Shown in pieces: positions 22,834-31,670 of a DNA stretch of 34,385 nucleotides. The stretch's first letter is position 1; every line of letters begins with the position of its first letter. The position numbers and the translations under genes were made by a program. The stretch comes from Candidatus Aminicenantota bacterium. GTDB lineage: Bacteria > Acidobacteriota > Aminicenantia > S016-38. The notes beneath the pieces were generated by a model, which worked only from the letters and a program-made list of their open reading frames with translations, did not search any database and was not told the DNA's origin. Location of the stretch: assembly GCA_026991555.1 (NCBI GenBank), contig JALXBI010000115.1, positions 1 through 34,385 on the forward strand. The letters are read 5' to 3'.

Positions 22834-23733
22834 TCAGGATACTTCCAGCATCCTTTTTATACTTTCCCTTGCCCTGCGGGCCACTTCTTCTGGGACCTCC
22901 ACAGGATACCTCATTTCCTTAAGGGAAATGTAAATGGAATTCAGGTTAATCTTCTTCATATCCCTGCATATGCCCTTCATTCCCGGGGAGAGAATTTTTT
23001 TATTAGGATGTTTTCTCCTAAGCATTTCTAAAAGTCCCTCCTCGGTAACAACTATGAACTCCCCGGCGGAGCTTTTTTCCACATATCTGAGCATCCCTGA
23101 GGTGGAAAGGACCTGGTCTGCTAAGGCTACTACCTCTGGCCTGGCCTCCGGATGGACAAGCACCACGGCCTTGGGATGCTCCCTTTTCAACTCTTTTATT
23201 TTTTGGGGATCAAAATTCTGGTGGACATAGCAGTAACCGTAGAAGGGGATTATTTCCTTGTGGGTATTTAGGGATACCCAGTGGGCCAGGTTTTTGTCCG
23301 GAAGAAATAATATCCTTTTCTGGGGAAGGGATTCCACAACCCTCACCGCATTTGCTGAGGTGCATATTATATCCACCTCTGCTTTAACATCGGCATTGGT
23401 GTTAACATAAGCCACGAAGGCAGCCTCAGGGTAACGCTTGCGAAGTTTTCGCACCTCCTGGGCGGTTACCATATCCGCCATGGGGCAGCGGGCATCCCTT
23501 TCCGGTATGAGAACGGTTTTTTCCGGATTGAGTATTTTGGCGGTCTCTGCCATGAAATAAACGCCTGCGAAAACGATAATATCTGCGTTCACCCTTTGGG
23601 AAAGGCGGGCAAGCTCTAAGGAATCACCCACGAAATCCGCTACTTCCTGAACCTCCTGTATTTGATAATTATGGGCCAGAACCACTGCCCTCCTTTCCCT
23701 TTTAAGTTCTTCTATCTGGCTTTTTAGCTCCAT
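22834..23733 (-). CDS. nadA: Quinolinate synthase
   Basis: Iron-sulfur enzyme condensing iminoaspartate with dihydroxyacetone phosphate to quinolinate in NAD synthesis. 299 residues is the short form known from thermophiles. The three cluster cysteines are C83 (ARCPMADM), C168 (GYCYVHQNF) and C256 (GICRDMK), matching the spacing of the Thermotoga enzyme. ATG at 23733 is chosen because GGAGG lies five bases upstream and the ATG overlaps the smpB TAA; the open frame itself extends to 23745. nadB and nadC are not present here. Confidence 0.95.
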   Translation of the reverse strand: MELKSQIEELKRERRAVVLAHNYQIQEVQEVADFVGDSLELARLSQRVNADIIVFAGVYFMAETAKILNPEKTVLIPERDARCPMADMVTAQEVRKLRKRYPEAAFVAYVNTNADVKAEVDIICTSANAVRVVESLPQKRILFLPDKNLAHWVSLNTHKEIIPFYGYCYVHQNFDPQKIKELKREHPKAVVLVHPEARPEVVALADQVLSTSGMLRYVEKSSAGEFIVVTEEGLLEMLRRKHPNKKILSPGMKGICRDMKKINLNSIYISLKEMRYPVEVPEEVARRARESIKRMLEVS

Positions 23734-24185
23734 TAATACCTCCATTTTTTGAGCTCGGCTTTCATTTCCCTTTCTATATCCTTTTCCTTTAGTTTTTGCT
23801 TCTTTTCATAAGCTTTTCTTCCCCGGGCCACCGCAATTTCCACCTTTACCTTCCCTCTTTTATTGAAGTAAACCCTGAGGGGAATCACCGTGAGCCTACT
23901 TTCCCTTATTCTGGATATTATGCGGTCTATTTCTTTCCTGTGTAGCAATAGTTTTCTCTGGCGGAGGGGATCGTGATTAAAGGCGGTTCCATGATGGTAA
24001 GGGGATATGTGGGCTCCCACTAAGAAAAGTTCCCCATCCTTGGCCCTTACAAAACTATCGTTGATGTTGATCCTTCCTTCCCTTATGGATTTAACTTCAG
24101 TTCCCCTGAGCTCAATCCCGGCCTCGTAGGTTTCCAGGATATCGTAATCCCTTTTAGCTTTCCTGTTGGTGGCCACTACTCTCAT
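23733..24185 (-). CDS. smpB: SsrA-binding protein
   Basis: Binds tmRNA for rescue of stalled ribosomes; 150 residues. The family start NRKAKRDYDILETYEAGIELRGTEVKSIREGRININDSFVRAKDGELFLVGAHISPY is intact, as are the RKLLLHRKEID region and the basic tail GRKAYEKKQKLKEKDIEREMKAEL. It overlaps the CBS protein end by 32 bases and shares one base with nadA. Confidence 0.97.
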   Translation of the reverse strand: MRVVATNRKAKRDYDILETYEAGIELRGTEVKSIREGRININDSFVRAKDGELFLVGAHISPYHHGTAFNHDPLRQRKLLLHRKEIDRIISRIRESRLTVIPLRVYFNKRGKVKVEIAVARGRKAYEKKQKLKEKDIEREMKAELKKWRY

Positions 24186-25413
24186 CTTTTTTCCTTGCCT
24201 CTACCTCAACTATGTAGTTCTTCAGCATCCTTCTGATTTTAAACTCCCAGCCCTGGAAATGGAAACTTTCTCCTTCCTCAGGAACCCTTTCCATGGCCTT
24301 GAGGACAAAACCGGCAAAGATGTTAAATCCCTCGTCGGGAAGGTCTATTCCCAATTTTTCCTCCACTTCCCTGGGGCTTGCATCGCCCTTTATCAGGAAA
24401 AATCCCGGGCGAATTTTCTTTACCTTATCTTCTTCCCCTGGGGTTTCATATTCGTCCCAAATTTCTCCCACTATTTCCTCAAGGAGATCCTCTAAGGTTA
24501 CCAGTCCTCTTACCGTACCGAACTCGTCAACAACCAAAGCCATATGGATCCTCTTTTTTCTCATGGTATCAAAAACCTCGTCAATTTTGGCATAGAGGGG
24601 GAAGAAATGGGCGCTTTTTATTATATCCTTCAGGCGAAATTGCTGGAGGGGAACTGATATGAAGTCCTTCACATTTAAAATTCCGGATATCCTGTCTATC
24701 TCTCCTTTATAAACCGGATATCTTGAAAAGCGGTGCTTTCTGATTGCCGACAGCACCTCTTCGTAGGAAGCGGCTTCATTTATGGCCACCATTCTGACCC
24801 GAGGAACCATAACCTCTGCCAGTTTTTTGTCCTCTAAAAGAAGGAGCCTTTTTAGCATGAAAAGCTCTTCTGTTTCCGTTCCTGAAAATACCAGGGCTTT
24901 GAGTTCTTCTCTGGTAAGGGATGAAAAGGGCTCCCTGGTTTTAAGACCCAGAATTCCCATCATTCCCCTTACAAGCCAGGTAAAGGAAAGGGCTAAGGGT
25001 TTGAATAAGAGCATGAAAAATTTTATCCAGGGGTATTCCCGGAAACTCAATTCTTCCGGGTAATTGGCCGCCACTGTTTTAGGAAACATTTCTGAAAGAA
25101 CAAGAATAAGCACTGTGGATATAACGGTAGCCCAGAATACCGAACTGGCTCCCTGACCAAGAGACTCTCCCAACACATAGGTGGTAAGGGAGGCTAAGGC
25201 GGCATTGGAGAGGGTGTTTCCTATAAGGATAGTTGATAAGAACAGGTCTATCCTGTTTAAAATTTCTTTAATGCCCCTGGCCTTTTTATTTCCCTGCCTT
25301 TCCAGGGCCGATAGTTTGAGTCGGTTCAGGGAAAGAAATGCCGTTTCCGAGGAGGAAAATAGTCCGCTTAGCAGGAGAAAGGTGAGTATTAAAAAAACAA
25401 TCTCCCCACTCAC
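24154..25413 (-). CDS. CNNM/CorC-type membrane protein with CBS pair
   Basis: 419 residues. A DUF21 (CNNM) membrane domain at 1-190 has three or four helices and the motif SETAFLSLNRLKLSALERQG. Two CBS domains at about 200-330 include VMVPRVRMVAINE and MALVVDEFGTVRGLVTLEDLLEEIVGEI, and a CorC_HlyC domain forms the C-terminus. Family members are linked to magnesium/cobalt export; hemolysin is a historical name. The start is GTG at 25413, six bases after a TATAAT and with no ribosome binding site, so probably leaderless. It is divergent from the kinase gene and heads the unit with smpB and nadA. Confidence 0.92.
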   Translation of the reverse strand: MSGEIVFLILTFLLLSGLFSSSETAFLSLNRLKLSALERQGNKKARGIKEILNRIDLFLSTILIGNTLSNAALASLTTYVLGESLGQGASSVFWATVISTVLILVLSEMFPKTVAANYPEELSFREYPWIKFFMLLFKPLALSFTWLVRGMMGILGLKTREPFSSLTREELKALVFSGTETEELFMLKRLLLLEDKKLAEVMVPRVRMVAINEAASYEEVLSAIRKHRFSRYPVYKGEIDRISGILNVKDFISVPLQQFRLKDIIKSAHFFPLYAKIDEVFDTMRKKRIHMALVVDEFGTVRGLVTLEDLLEEIVGEIWDEYETPGEEDKVKKIRPGFFLIKGDASPREVEEKLGIDLPDEGFNIFAGFVLKAMERVPEEGESFHFQGWEFKIRRMLKNYIVEVEARKKDESSGHQQES

Positions 25414-25419
25414 GACCCC

Positions 25420-25450
25420 ATTATACTAACTGAGTTGTCAAATTTTCCAA
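25420..25450 (-). promoter_or_regulatory. Promoter of the CBS protein/smpB/nadA unit
   Basis: On the minus strand TATAAT (25425-25420) stands six bases before the GTG start. TTGGAA (25450-25445) lies 19 bases upstream as a weak -35. A perfect TTGACA at 25441-25436 is only ten bases away, too close to serve. Confidence 0.6.
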
Positions 25451-25464
25451 TCCTGTTCTATAAT
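25435..25464 (+). promoter_or_regulatory. Promoter of the kinase/accD operon
   Basis: TTGTCA (25435-25440) and TATAAT (25459-25464) are 18 bases apart. The leader is about ten bases long and contains GGAGGG (25471-25476) before the ATG. It overlaps the divergent promoter on the other strand. Confidence 0.75.
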
Positions 25465-25480
25465 AAAAAAGGAGGGAAGT

Positions 25481-28357
25481 ATGAAGAAAGTCCTTTTGGT
25501 GGATTACGATGAGAATCATTTGAGGGAGCTCAGGAGAATTCTGGAAGGATTTGATGTGGAGGTGGAGGAGGCGAAAACCGGCACGGCGGGATTTGAAAAA
25601 TTGAAAAAGGGAGAATATTCCCTTGTAATAGCCTCCACAATATTGCCTGGAATCAATGGGTTTGAACTGACCAGAAAAATAAGGATTGAGCTTGGAAAGA
25701 GCAAGCTCCCGGTCATACTTGTTTCCTCAGTTTATAAGGGGGCCCGGTATAAATACGACGCCCTTCATGTTTACGGGGCGGACCATTTTTATGAATTCCC
25801 CTTGAATGAAAAGGAGTTTCTCTCTACCCTTAAAAAATACATACCTGAAAAGGCCCCTACCACCACCATGAGGATGGAGACCGTCTCGGAAAAATCCCCT
25901 GTGGGGATAGAGGAGTCTGAACCTCTAATCACCACCGATGAACTTTTCGGGGATATACTTCAGGAAGTAGAAAAGGAGGTGGGGGGTAAAAAACAGCAGA
26001 AGTTTGAAGAACCAGGACCAGGGGAGGAGCCCACTACCGAGGTGCATAGGGAAGTCCCTTCTGAAGAGTTTAAGAAAAAGGTCCAGCCCGATGAGCTGCT
26101 TAAAGATATCCTGAAGCCCAAGTCTGAGAAGGGGAAGGCCTCACGAAAGAGAGAAGATTTCATAGATAAGATTCTGGAAGAAACCCTCTCGGGTATAACT
26201 GGCGGAAAGGACTCAGGGGAAAAACCGCATGAGAAGCCCGGGGACAAGCAGGAGAGTGCGGAAAAAGCGACTCCTCCAGTAGAAGAGGTAGTGGTAAAGG
26301 AGAAGCCGGAAAAACTTAGTCCCTCTAAGGTCCCTGGCGTAAGGAAAAAGGAGGAGACGGGACCCGGGGAGGTTCCTGAACCTTCTGCCGAGGAGCCAGA
26401 GGAAGGAGTAGGGGAATTAGGGGAAATCCTGGAAGAGGAGCCCTTTGGGCCTTTAGAAGAACAGCCGGTTCTTGGCGAATACATTCTCCTTGAAAAAATA
26501 AGCACCGGCGGAATGGCTGAAGTATACAAGGCCAAGAAAAAGGGAGTTGAGGGCTTTGAAAAGATTGTAGCCTTAAAAAAGATTCTTCCCCATCTGGCAG
26601 AGGATGAGGAATTCATAGAGATGTTCATCGATGAGGCGAAACTGGCCTCCAAATTGAATCATCCCAACATAGCCCAGATTTACGACCTGGGTAAGATAAA
26701 TGGCTCCTACTTCATAGCCATGGAATATGTCCTCGGGAAGGACCTTAGGACTATTCTCAGAAAAATAAAAAAGGAGAAAAGACCCCTTCCTCCCATAGAA
26801 ATTTCCTCGTATATAATAATGAAAGTGGCCGAGGCCCTGGATTACGCCCACAGGAAAGTTGACGAGAACGGAAAACCCCTCAACATAGTGCACAGGGATG
26901 TGAGTCCCCAGAACATACTCATATCCTACGAGGGGGAGATAAAATTAGTGGACTTTGGAGTGGCCAAGGCCTCAATAAGGGCCCATCATACTGTGGCAGG
27001 TTCACTGAAGGGAAAGCTTCTCTACATGTCTCCTGAGCAGGCCAGGGGGGTGAAAACCCTGGATGGAAGGTCCGATATTTTCTCCTTAGGTGCTGTTTAT
27101 TACGAGTTGGTTACCGGAGAAAAAGCTTTCATGGCTCATTCCGAAGCTGAGGTTCTGGACAGGGTAAGGAAAGGAAAGTTTAAACCCCCCAGGGCCATCC
27201 GTCCAGACCTTCCCGTGGAAGTGGAAAGAATAATAATGAAGGCTATGAATCCTGACCCGGCCAAGCGATATCAGAGAGCCTCCGAGATGAGGAATGATAT
27301 AGAAAAATTTCTGCTTTCTTATAAAGGATATATCCCCAGCGCCAGGGATGTGGCGGAGTTTATGTATAGCTTGTATAAAGATGAGATAAAAAAGGCCGGG
27401 ATTGATGTCCAGATACTCAAGGCTCCCAAGAGGAAGATAAAGGTGGAGAAGAAGGAAGAAACCGAGGAGAAGGTAGCTGAGAAAAGGGAAGTGAAGGTGC
27501 CCAGCTTCGGGATAGCCGAGGAGGAAGAGGAAAGGAAATCTAAAATACTTCCCATGATTCTTGTGGTGGTGTTGGTAGTTATTCTGGGAGGAGGAGTCTT
27601 CCTCTTCCTGGGAAAGGGAAAGAAAACCCCACCGGCACCAGTAAAGAAGGAGGAAGCCGTAAAAGAACAACCTTCCCCACCTGTAGAGGAACAGGCCGTT
27701 CCGCAACAGGAGCCTGCTTCCCAGGAACAGGGCACCCAGGCTCAAAATGTTATCCCGGAGACCCCTCAGACCCCGCCCCCAGCTCAACAACCTGCCCAAA
27801 CCCAGCCCTCTCCGTCACCAAAACCCAAACCTGCTCCGAAAACTACCAAGAAATCCCCTGTTACTGTAAAGAAAACTCCCACGAGGAAGCCATCTCCCAG
27901 GCCTAAACCACAACCCAAGCCTACCACTCCCGCTGAACAAAAACCCCAGCCGAAGCCTCAGCCAAATACACAGGAGGTTAAACCGACTCCTCCTAAACCG
28001 ATACCCGCTCCCAAACCTCAGCCCCAGACCCAGCCTAAACCTCCTGCCCCCAAGCCGCAGCCTAAACCCCAGATAAAAGAGGGGGATGTCGTTCCATATC
28101 CTCTTCTGGATAGCAAGCCCAGGCCGATAAAGACCGTAGCTCCTACTAAACCGAGATTTCCCAAACTTAGTGGTATCGTGTTTTTAAGCGTTCTCGTAGG
28201 ACCTGACGGAAAAGTGGAGCAGGTGAAATTAATAAGGGGGATACACCCCAGATATGATGAGCAGGCGGTAAAGGCGGTGAAAAAATGGAAGTTTACTCCG
28301 CCTATAAAACATGGTAAAAAGGTCCGCACCTGGACCACTATAACCATAAAATATTAA
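25481..28357 (+). CDS. Pseudo-receiver / Ser-Thr protein kinase / TonB C-terminal fusion protein
   Basis: 958 residues. Residues 1-125 are a receiver-like domain with the acidic DYD start, but Ser52 replaces the phospho-Asp (IASTILPG) and Phe106 replaces the conserved Lys (EFPL), so it cannot use normal phosphotransfer. An acidic linker runs to about 325. The Hanks-type kinase (331-610) has STGGMAEVYKA, Lys366, HRDVSPQN (471-478), DFG (491-493) and SPEQARG, all intact. One transmembrane helix lies near 688-712. A Pro/Lys/Gln-rich linker with PQPKP repeats (about 715-865) would span the periplasm, and a TonB C-terminal domain (867-958, with VGPDGKVEQVKLI and AVKKWKFTPP) ends it. It could couple an outer-membrane event to cytoplasmic phosphorylation. 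No ExbBD or receptor gene is nearby. Confidence 0.9.
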   Translation: MKKVLLVDYDENHLRELRRILEGFDVEVEEAKTGTAGFEKLKKGEYSLVIASTILPGINGFELTRKIRIELGKSKLPVILVSSVYKGARYKYDALHVYGADHFYEFPLNEKEFLSTLKKYIPEKAPTTTMRMETVSEKSPVGIEESEPLITTDELFGDILQEVEKEVGGKKQQKFEEPGPGEEPTTEVHREVPSEEFKKKVQPDELLKDILKPKSEKGKASRKREDFIDKILEETLSGITGGKDSGEKPHEKPGDKQESAEKATPPVEEVVVKEKPEKLSPSKVPGVRKKEETGPGEVPEPSAEEPEEGVGELGEILEEEPFGPLEEQPVLGEYILLEKISTGGMAEVYKAKKKGVEGFEKIVALKKILPHLAEDEEFIEMFIDEAKLASKLNHPNIAQIYDLGKINGSYFIAMEYVLGKDLRTILRKIKKEKRPLPPIEISSYIIMKVAEALDYAHRKVDENGKPLNIVHRDVSPQNILISYEGEIKLVDFGVAKASIRAHHTVAGSLKGKLLYMSPEQARGVKTLDGRSDIFSLGAVYYELVTGEKAFMAHSEAEVLDRVRKGKFKPPRAIRPDLPVEVERIIMKAMNPDPAKRYQRASEMRNDIEKFLLSYKGYIPSARDVAEFMYSLYKDEIKKAGIDVQILKAPKRKIKVEKKEETEEKVAEKREVKVPSFGIAEEEEERKSKILPMILVVVLVVILGGGVFLFLGKGKKTPPAPVKKEEAVKEQPSPPVEEQAVPQQEPASQEQGTQAQNVIPETPQTPPPAQQPAQTQPSPSPKPKPAPKTTKKSPVTVKKTPTRKPSPRPKPQPKPTTPAEQKPQPKPQPNTQEVKPTPPKPIPAPKPQPQTQPKPPAPKPQPKPQIKEGDVVPYPLLDSKPRPIKTVAPTKPRFPKLSGIVFLSVLVGPDGKVEQVKLIRGIHPRYDEQAVKAVKKWKFTPPIKHGKKVRTWTTITIKY

Positions 28358-28371
28358 AGGAGAGGTGAGCC

Positions 28372-28584
28372 ATGGCATTACCAAAGGAACAGGAAGCCTT
28401 TTACAAACAAACCCTGGAAAATGCAAAGAACGAAATCAAGAGGATTGAGGCTGAGATGGAAAGGGAAGTGGCGGAGTTCAAGGCGAGGATGGCAGAGCTG
28501 CAAAAACAAAAGGAGGCGGTGAGGCAGATTTACGACGGTGCAGCTGCCATTCTCGGCGTGCCCAACGAATTTGAGGAGGAGTAA
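28372..28584 (+). CDS. Small coiled-coil protein of unknown function
   Basis: 70 residues, almost entirely one charged helix (residues 5-52, heptad-like KNEIKRIEAEMEREVAEFKARMAELQKQKEAVRQIY), with a short tail ILGVPNEFEEE. GGAGAGGTG lies before the ATG, a good ribosome binding site. It follows the kinase by 14 bases and precedes accD by 13. Not recognised as any named family; it could be a partner or substrate of the kinase, by position only. Confidence 0.7.
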   Translation: MALPKEQEAFYKQTLENAKNEIKRIEAEMEREVAEFKARMAELQKQKEAVRQIYDGAAAILGVPNEFEEE

Positions 28585-28597
28585 TCTTTAATCGCTT

Positions 28598-29380
28598 ATG
28601 TGGACCAAATGCAATGTATGCAAAAGAATAGTCTATAAGCAGGACATAATCGATAATCTTTACGTATGTCCTCACTGTGGCTTCCACTTTCGCCTTACCG
28701 CCCGCAAAAGGCTGGAATTGCTTTTTGACGATGGCAAATACCAGGAACTTTTTCCCAATCTTATATCCCAGGATCCCTTGAATTTTGTGGACAGGAAGCC
28801 ATACCCCCAGAGACTTAAGGAAAGTATGGAAAAAACAGGGGAAAAGGAGGCTGTGGTGGTGGCCCGGGGCAGCGTAGGTGAAATTGAGGTGATAGCTGCG
28901 GTGATGGAGTATTACTTTATAGGGGGATCCATGGGTTCCGTGGTGGGTGAGAAAATTACCCGGGCAGTGGAGACTGCGCTTGAGGAAAAAATTCCCCTTG
29001 TCATAGTTTCGGCCTCGGGAGGAGCGAGGATGATGGAGGGAATCTATTCCCTTATGCAGATGGCAAAAATTTCCGCTGCCCTGAAGAGCCTTCACGAAGA
29101 GGGCATCCCCTATATTTCAGTGCTTACCAACCCCACCACGGGAGGAGTTACCGCCAGTTATGCCATGCTGGGGGATGTGAACATAGCTGAGCCCCAGGCT
29201 CTTATCGGGTTTGCTGGTCCCAGGGTTATTGAGCAAACCATAAGGCAGAGGCTCCCTGAGGGTTTTCAGAAGTCGGAGTTTCTCCTGCAGCACGGCATGC
29301 TGGACATGGTGGTTCACCGCAGGGAACTTAAAGACACCATTGTTAGACTTCTCCGCCTCTTCCTCAACCGTCCCAGTTGA
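28598..29380 (+). CDS. accD: Acetyl-CoA carboxylase carboxyltransferase subunit beta
   Basis: Part of the enzyme producing malonyl-CoA for fatty acid synthesis; 260 residues. The N-terminal zinc ribbon has C5, C8, C24 and C27 (KCNVCK, VCPHCG). The carboxyltransferase core shows SVVGEKITRAVE, IVSASGGARMMEG and NPTTGGVTASYAMLGDVNIAEP. The ATG at 28598 is the only usual start, since an in-frame TAA lies nine bases before. Its nearest GGAG is about 16 bases upstream, so translation may depend on coupling to the small gene before it. accA is not in the window. Confidence 0.95.
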   Translation: MWTKCNVCKRIVYKQDIIDNLYVCPHCGFHFRLTARKRLELLFDDGKYQELFPNLISQDPLNFVDRKPYPQRLKESMEKTGEKEAVVVARGSVGEIEVIAAVMEYYFIGGSMGSVVGEKITRAVETALEEKIPLVIVSASGGARMMEGIYSLMQMAKISAALKSLHEEGIPYISVLTNPTTGGVTASYAMLGDVNIAEPQALIGFAGPRVIEQTIRQRLPEGFQKSEFLLQHGMLDMVVHRRELKDTIVRLLRLFLNRPS

Positions 29381-30639
29381 ATTACCGCCAGGCCCTGTCC
29401 TATTTAGAATACCTTCAGAATTTCAGGATAAAATTGGGGCTGGAGAGAGTCCAGACCCTGATTCAGACCCTGAATTTTCCCAATCGGGATTATTATTATG
29501 TAATTATCGCAGGAACCAATGGAAAGGGTTCGGTGGGGGCCTTCCTTTCCTCCATCCTTTCCCGCCGATATAAGGTGGGCTTTAACTCCTCCCCCCACCT
29601 TATAACCCCCAGGGAGAGGATAAGGATAAACGGGGAGGCAATTTCCGAAGAAAAATTTGCCTATTATATAGGAGAGGTGGCAGAGGCCTCTTCTAAAATA
29701 AATTCCCTTTTCCCTCATCCCATAACCTTTTTTGAAACCCTTACTGCTGCAGCTATGCTGGCCTTCAGGGAAGAAGGGGTGGAAATAGGAATATTTGAGG
29801 TGGGGATGGGGGGAAGACTGGATGCCACCAATGCCTATCCTGCGGACCTCAGCATAATAACCGAGATAGGGCTGGACCATACCGGACATCTCGGCAAAAG
29901 CGAAGAGGAAATAGCCCGGGAAAAGGCCTTCGTCATAAGAAGGGGAAGGGCTGTTATAGGAACCCGCAAGGAGAAACTTCTTCCCATTTTCCTTAAAAGG
30001 GCGGAGGAAAAGGGGGTGGAAGCTAAGGTGGTTTTCCGAGGGGATAATTTCAAACAGCTTTCCCCATCAAAGTTTCTATACAGGGGAGAGGAGGAATACA
30101 TACTGGAGCCATCCTTAGCCGGTCCCCATCAGGGACAGAACGCTGCCATAGCCGTAGCGGCCGCTGAAGAGCTCTCCCGCCAGGGTTTTTCCCTCACCAA
30201 GGAAGATATTCTTAAAGGAATATCCAAAGCCTTCTGGCCAGCCCGGTTAGAGAAAATTGGAAACCTGGTCCTGGACGGGATGCACAATTGTCATGCCTCC
30301 TTTCCCATAAGGGAATATCTTGCCCAGAGCGGCCCCTGGGACACCCTGATTTTCTCCCTCCTAAGAGACAAGGATTATAGGTGCATAGGGAGGAACATAT
30401 TCCCCTTCTTCAAAACCATAATCCTCACCGAAGCCCCATCCTACAGGAGGCTCCCTGCCCATCATCTCCTTCCCTTGGCTTCAAGGTATGCCGAGGTCAT
30501 TGTTGAGAGGGAGCCGCTTTCCGCTCTTGAAAAGGCCAGGGAGATTTCCGAAGGTAAAATCTTGGTGGCCGGCTCCCTTTACACCGTGGGTAAAATAAGG
30601 GAGAGGCTAATGAAGGAGGGAAAAATAGATAGATTATGA
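29377..30639 (+). CDS. folC: Folylpolyglutamate synthase / dihydrofolate synthase
   Basis: Adds glutamate to dihydropteroate or folates; 420 residues. The P-loop is GTNGKGS at residues 46-52. SSPHLITPRERIRING, FETLTAAAMLAF, EVGMGGRLDATN and DHTGHLGKSEEEIAREKA are standard Mur-ligase-type motifs. The usual DGAHN is DGMHN here. The start is TTG at 29377, overlapping the accD stop as TTGA; accD-folC adjacency is common. Its end overlaps rlmN by four bases. Confidence 0.95.
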   Translation: MNYRQALSYLEYLQNFRIKLGLERVQTLIQTLNFPNRDYYYVIIAGTNGKGSVGAFLSSILSRRYKVGFNSSPHLITPRERIRINGEAISEEKFAYYIGEVAEASSKINSLFPHPITFFETLTAAAMLAFREEGVEIGIFEVGMGGRLDATNAYPADLSIITEIGLDHTGHLGKSEEEIAREKAFVIRRGRAVIGTRKEKLLPIFLKRAEEKGVEAKVVFRGDNFKQLSPSKFLYRGEEEYILEPSLAGPHQGQNAAIAVAAAEELSRQGFSLTKEDILKGISKAFWPARLEKIGNLVLDGMHNCHASFPIREYLAQSGPWDTLIFSLLRDKDYRCIGRNIFPFFKTIILTEAPSYRRLPAHHLLPLASRYAEVIVEREPLSALEKAREISEGKILVAGSLYTVGKIRERLMKEGKIDRL

Positions 30640-31670
30640 GGAACATCCTCTCCCTAACCAAGGAGGAGGCCGAGGAGATAATCACCTCCTGGGGTTATCC
30701 CCGCTACCAGGCCAGCAATCTTTTTAAATGGCTTTACACCAAAAGGAACAGGGATTTTTCTTCCATGACCGACCTTCCCAAATCCCTCAGGGAAAGGCTT
30801 TCGGGCGAATTTCGCATTGAATACCCAAGGGTTCTTCAGGTCAGCGAAGCCCAGGACGGGACCAAAAAATACCTTCTTTCCCTGGAGGATGGGGAAGCAG
30901 TGGAGTCAGTATGGATTCCCGAACGGGGACACACCACCTTCTGCCTCTCTACCCAGGTGGGTTGCAGGATGGGATGTCGTTTCTGCGCCACAGCCACCAT
31001 GGGACTAAGGAGGAATCTCCACTGGTGGGAGATAGTGGGGCAGGTTCTAAGGCTCCTGGAAGGGACCGAGGGCAGGGTGAACATAGTTCTCATGGGGATG
31101 GGGGAACCCTTAGATAATTGGGAAAATGTCTCCCGGGCCATAGGAATCTTGAAGGACTGGATGGGATTTTCCCCCAGGAGAATAACCCTCTCCACCGTTG
31201 GACTCCTTCCCCTCCTTCGAAGGGCCTTGGAGGAATTTCCCAACCTAAGGGTGGCGGTTTCCCTGAACTTTCCGGATGACGAAAGAAGGACGAGGTTCAT
31301 GCCCATAAACAGGAAATACCCCGTGGGGGAGATTATTAAAACCCTGAAGGAGCTTCCCATAAGCAGGAGAGAAAGGGCCACTGTGGAATATGTTCTTTTT
31401 AAAGGAATAAACGACTCATTAAAGGACGCCGAAGCTTTAGCCCTTCTTTTAAGGGGAACCAAGGTCAAGATTAACCTTATTCCCTATAACGAAAACCAGG
31501 CCTTTCCCTGGAAAAGGCCTTCCGACGAGATGGTGGAAGAGTTCGCTTCCGCCCTGAGGAGAAGGGGATATTCTGTTTTCGTAAGGTATAGCAAGGGAAA
31601 TGAAATCAAGGCAGCCTGTGGACAGCTTAGAACTTCGTGGGGTAAGGGTTCACAACCTCAAGGGGATTAA
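30636..31670 (+). CDS. rlmN: Dual-specificity 23S rRNA A2503 / tRNA A37 methyltransferase (C2)
   Basis: Radical SAM methyltransferase of 344 residues. The [4Fe-4S] motif is C110-x3-C114-x2-C117 (VGCRMGCRFCATATMG). GMGEPLDNWENV is the SAM-binding glycine-rich region, and the C-terminal methyl-carrying cysteine is Cys328 in AACGQL. ATG at 30636 overlaps the folC stop. The C-terminal 53 bases overlap the start of uvrA, so the two are tightly linked. Confidence 0.96.
   Translation: MRNILSLTKEEAEEIITSWGYPRYQASNLFKWLYTKRNRDFSSMTDLPKSLRERLSGEFRIEYPRVLQVSEAQDGTKKYLLSLEDGEAVESVWIPERGHTTFCLSTQVGCRMGCRFCATATMGLRRNLHWWEIVGQVLRLLEGTEGRVNIVLMGMGEPLDNWENVSRAIGILKDWMGFSPRRITLSTVGLLPLLRRALEEFPNLRVAVSLNFPDDERRTRFMPINRKYPVGEIIKTLKELPISRRERATVEYVLFKGINDSLKDAEALALLLRGTKVKINLIPYNENQAFPWKRPSDEMVEEFASALRRRGYSVFVRYSKGNEIKAACGQLRTSWGKGSQPQGD

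Noticed and set aside
25960-26652. Long minus-strand open frame inside the kinase gene
   Set aside because: Serine-rich low-complexity translation of the opposite strand of a purine-rich coding region; no start signal or family match.
27086-27799. Another long minus-strand frame opposite the kinase C-terminal half
   Set aside because: Shadow of the Pro/Lys-rich linker; composition is an artefact of the sense-strand codons.
27770-28080. Pro/Gln/Lys-rich repeats as a tandem DNA repeat array or CRISPR
   Set aside because: The repeats are in protein only, irregular at the DNA level and typical of TonB periplasmic linkers.
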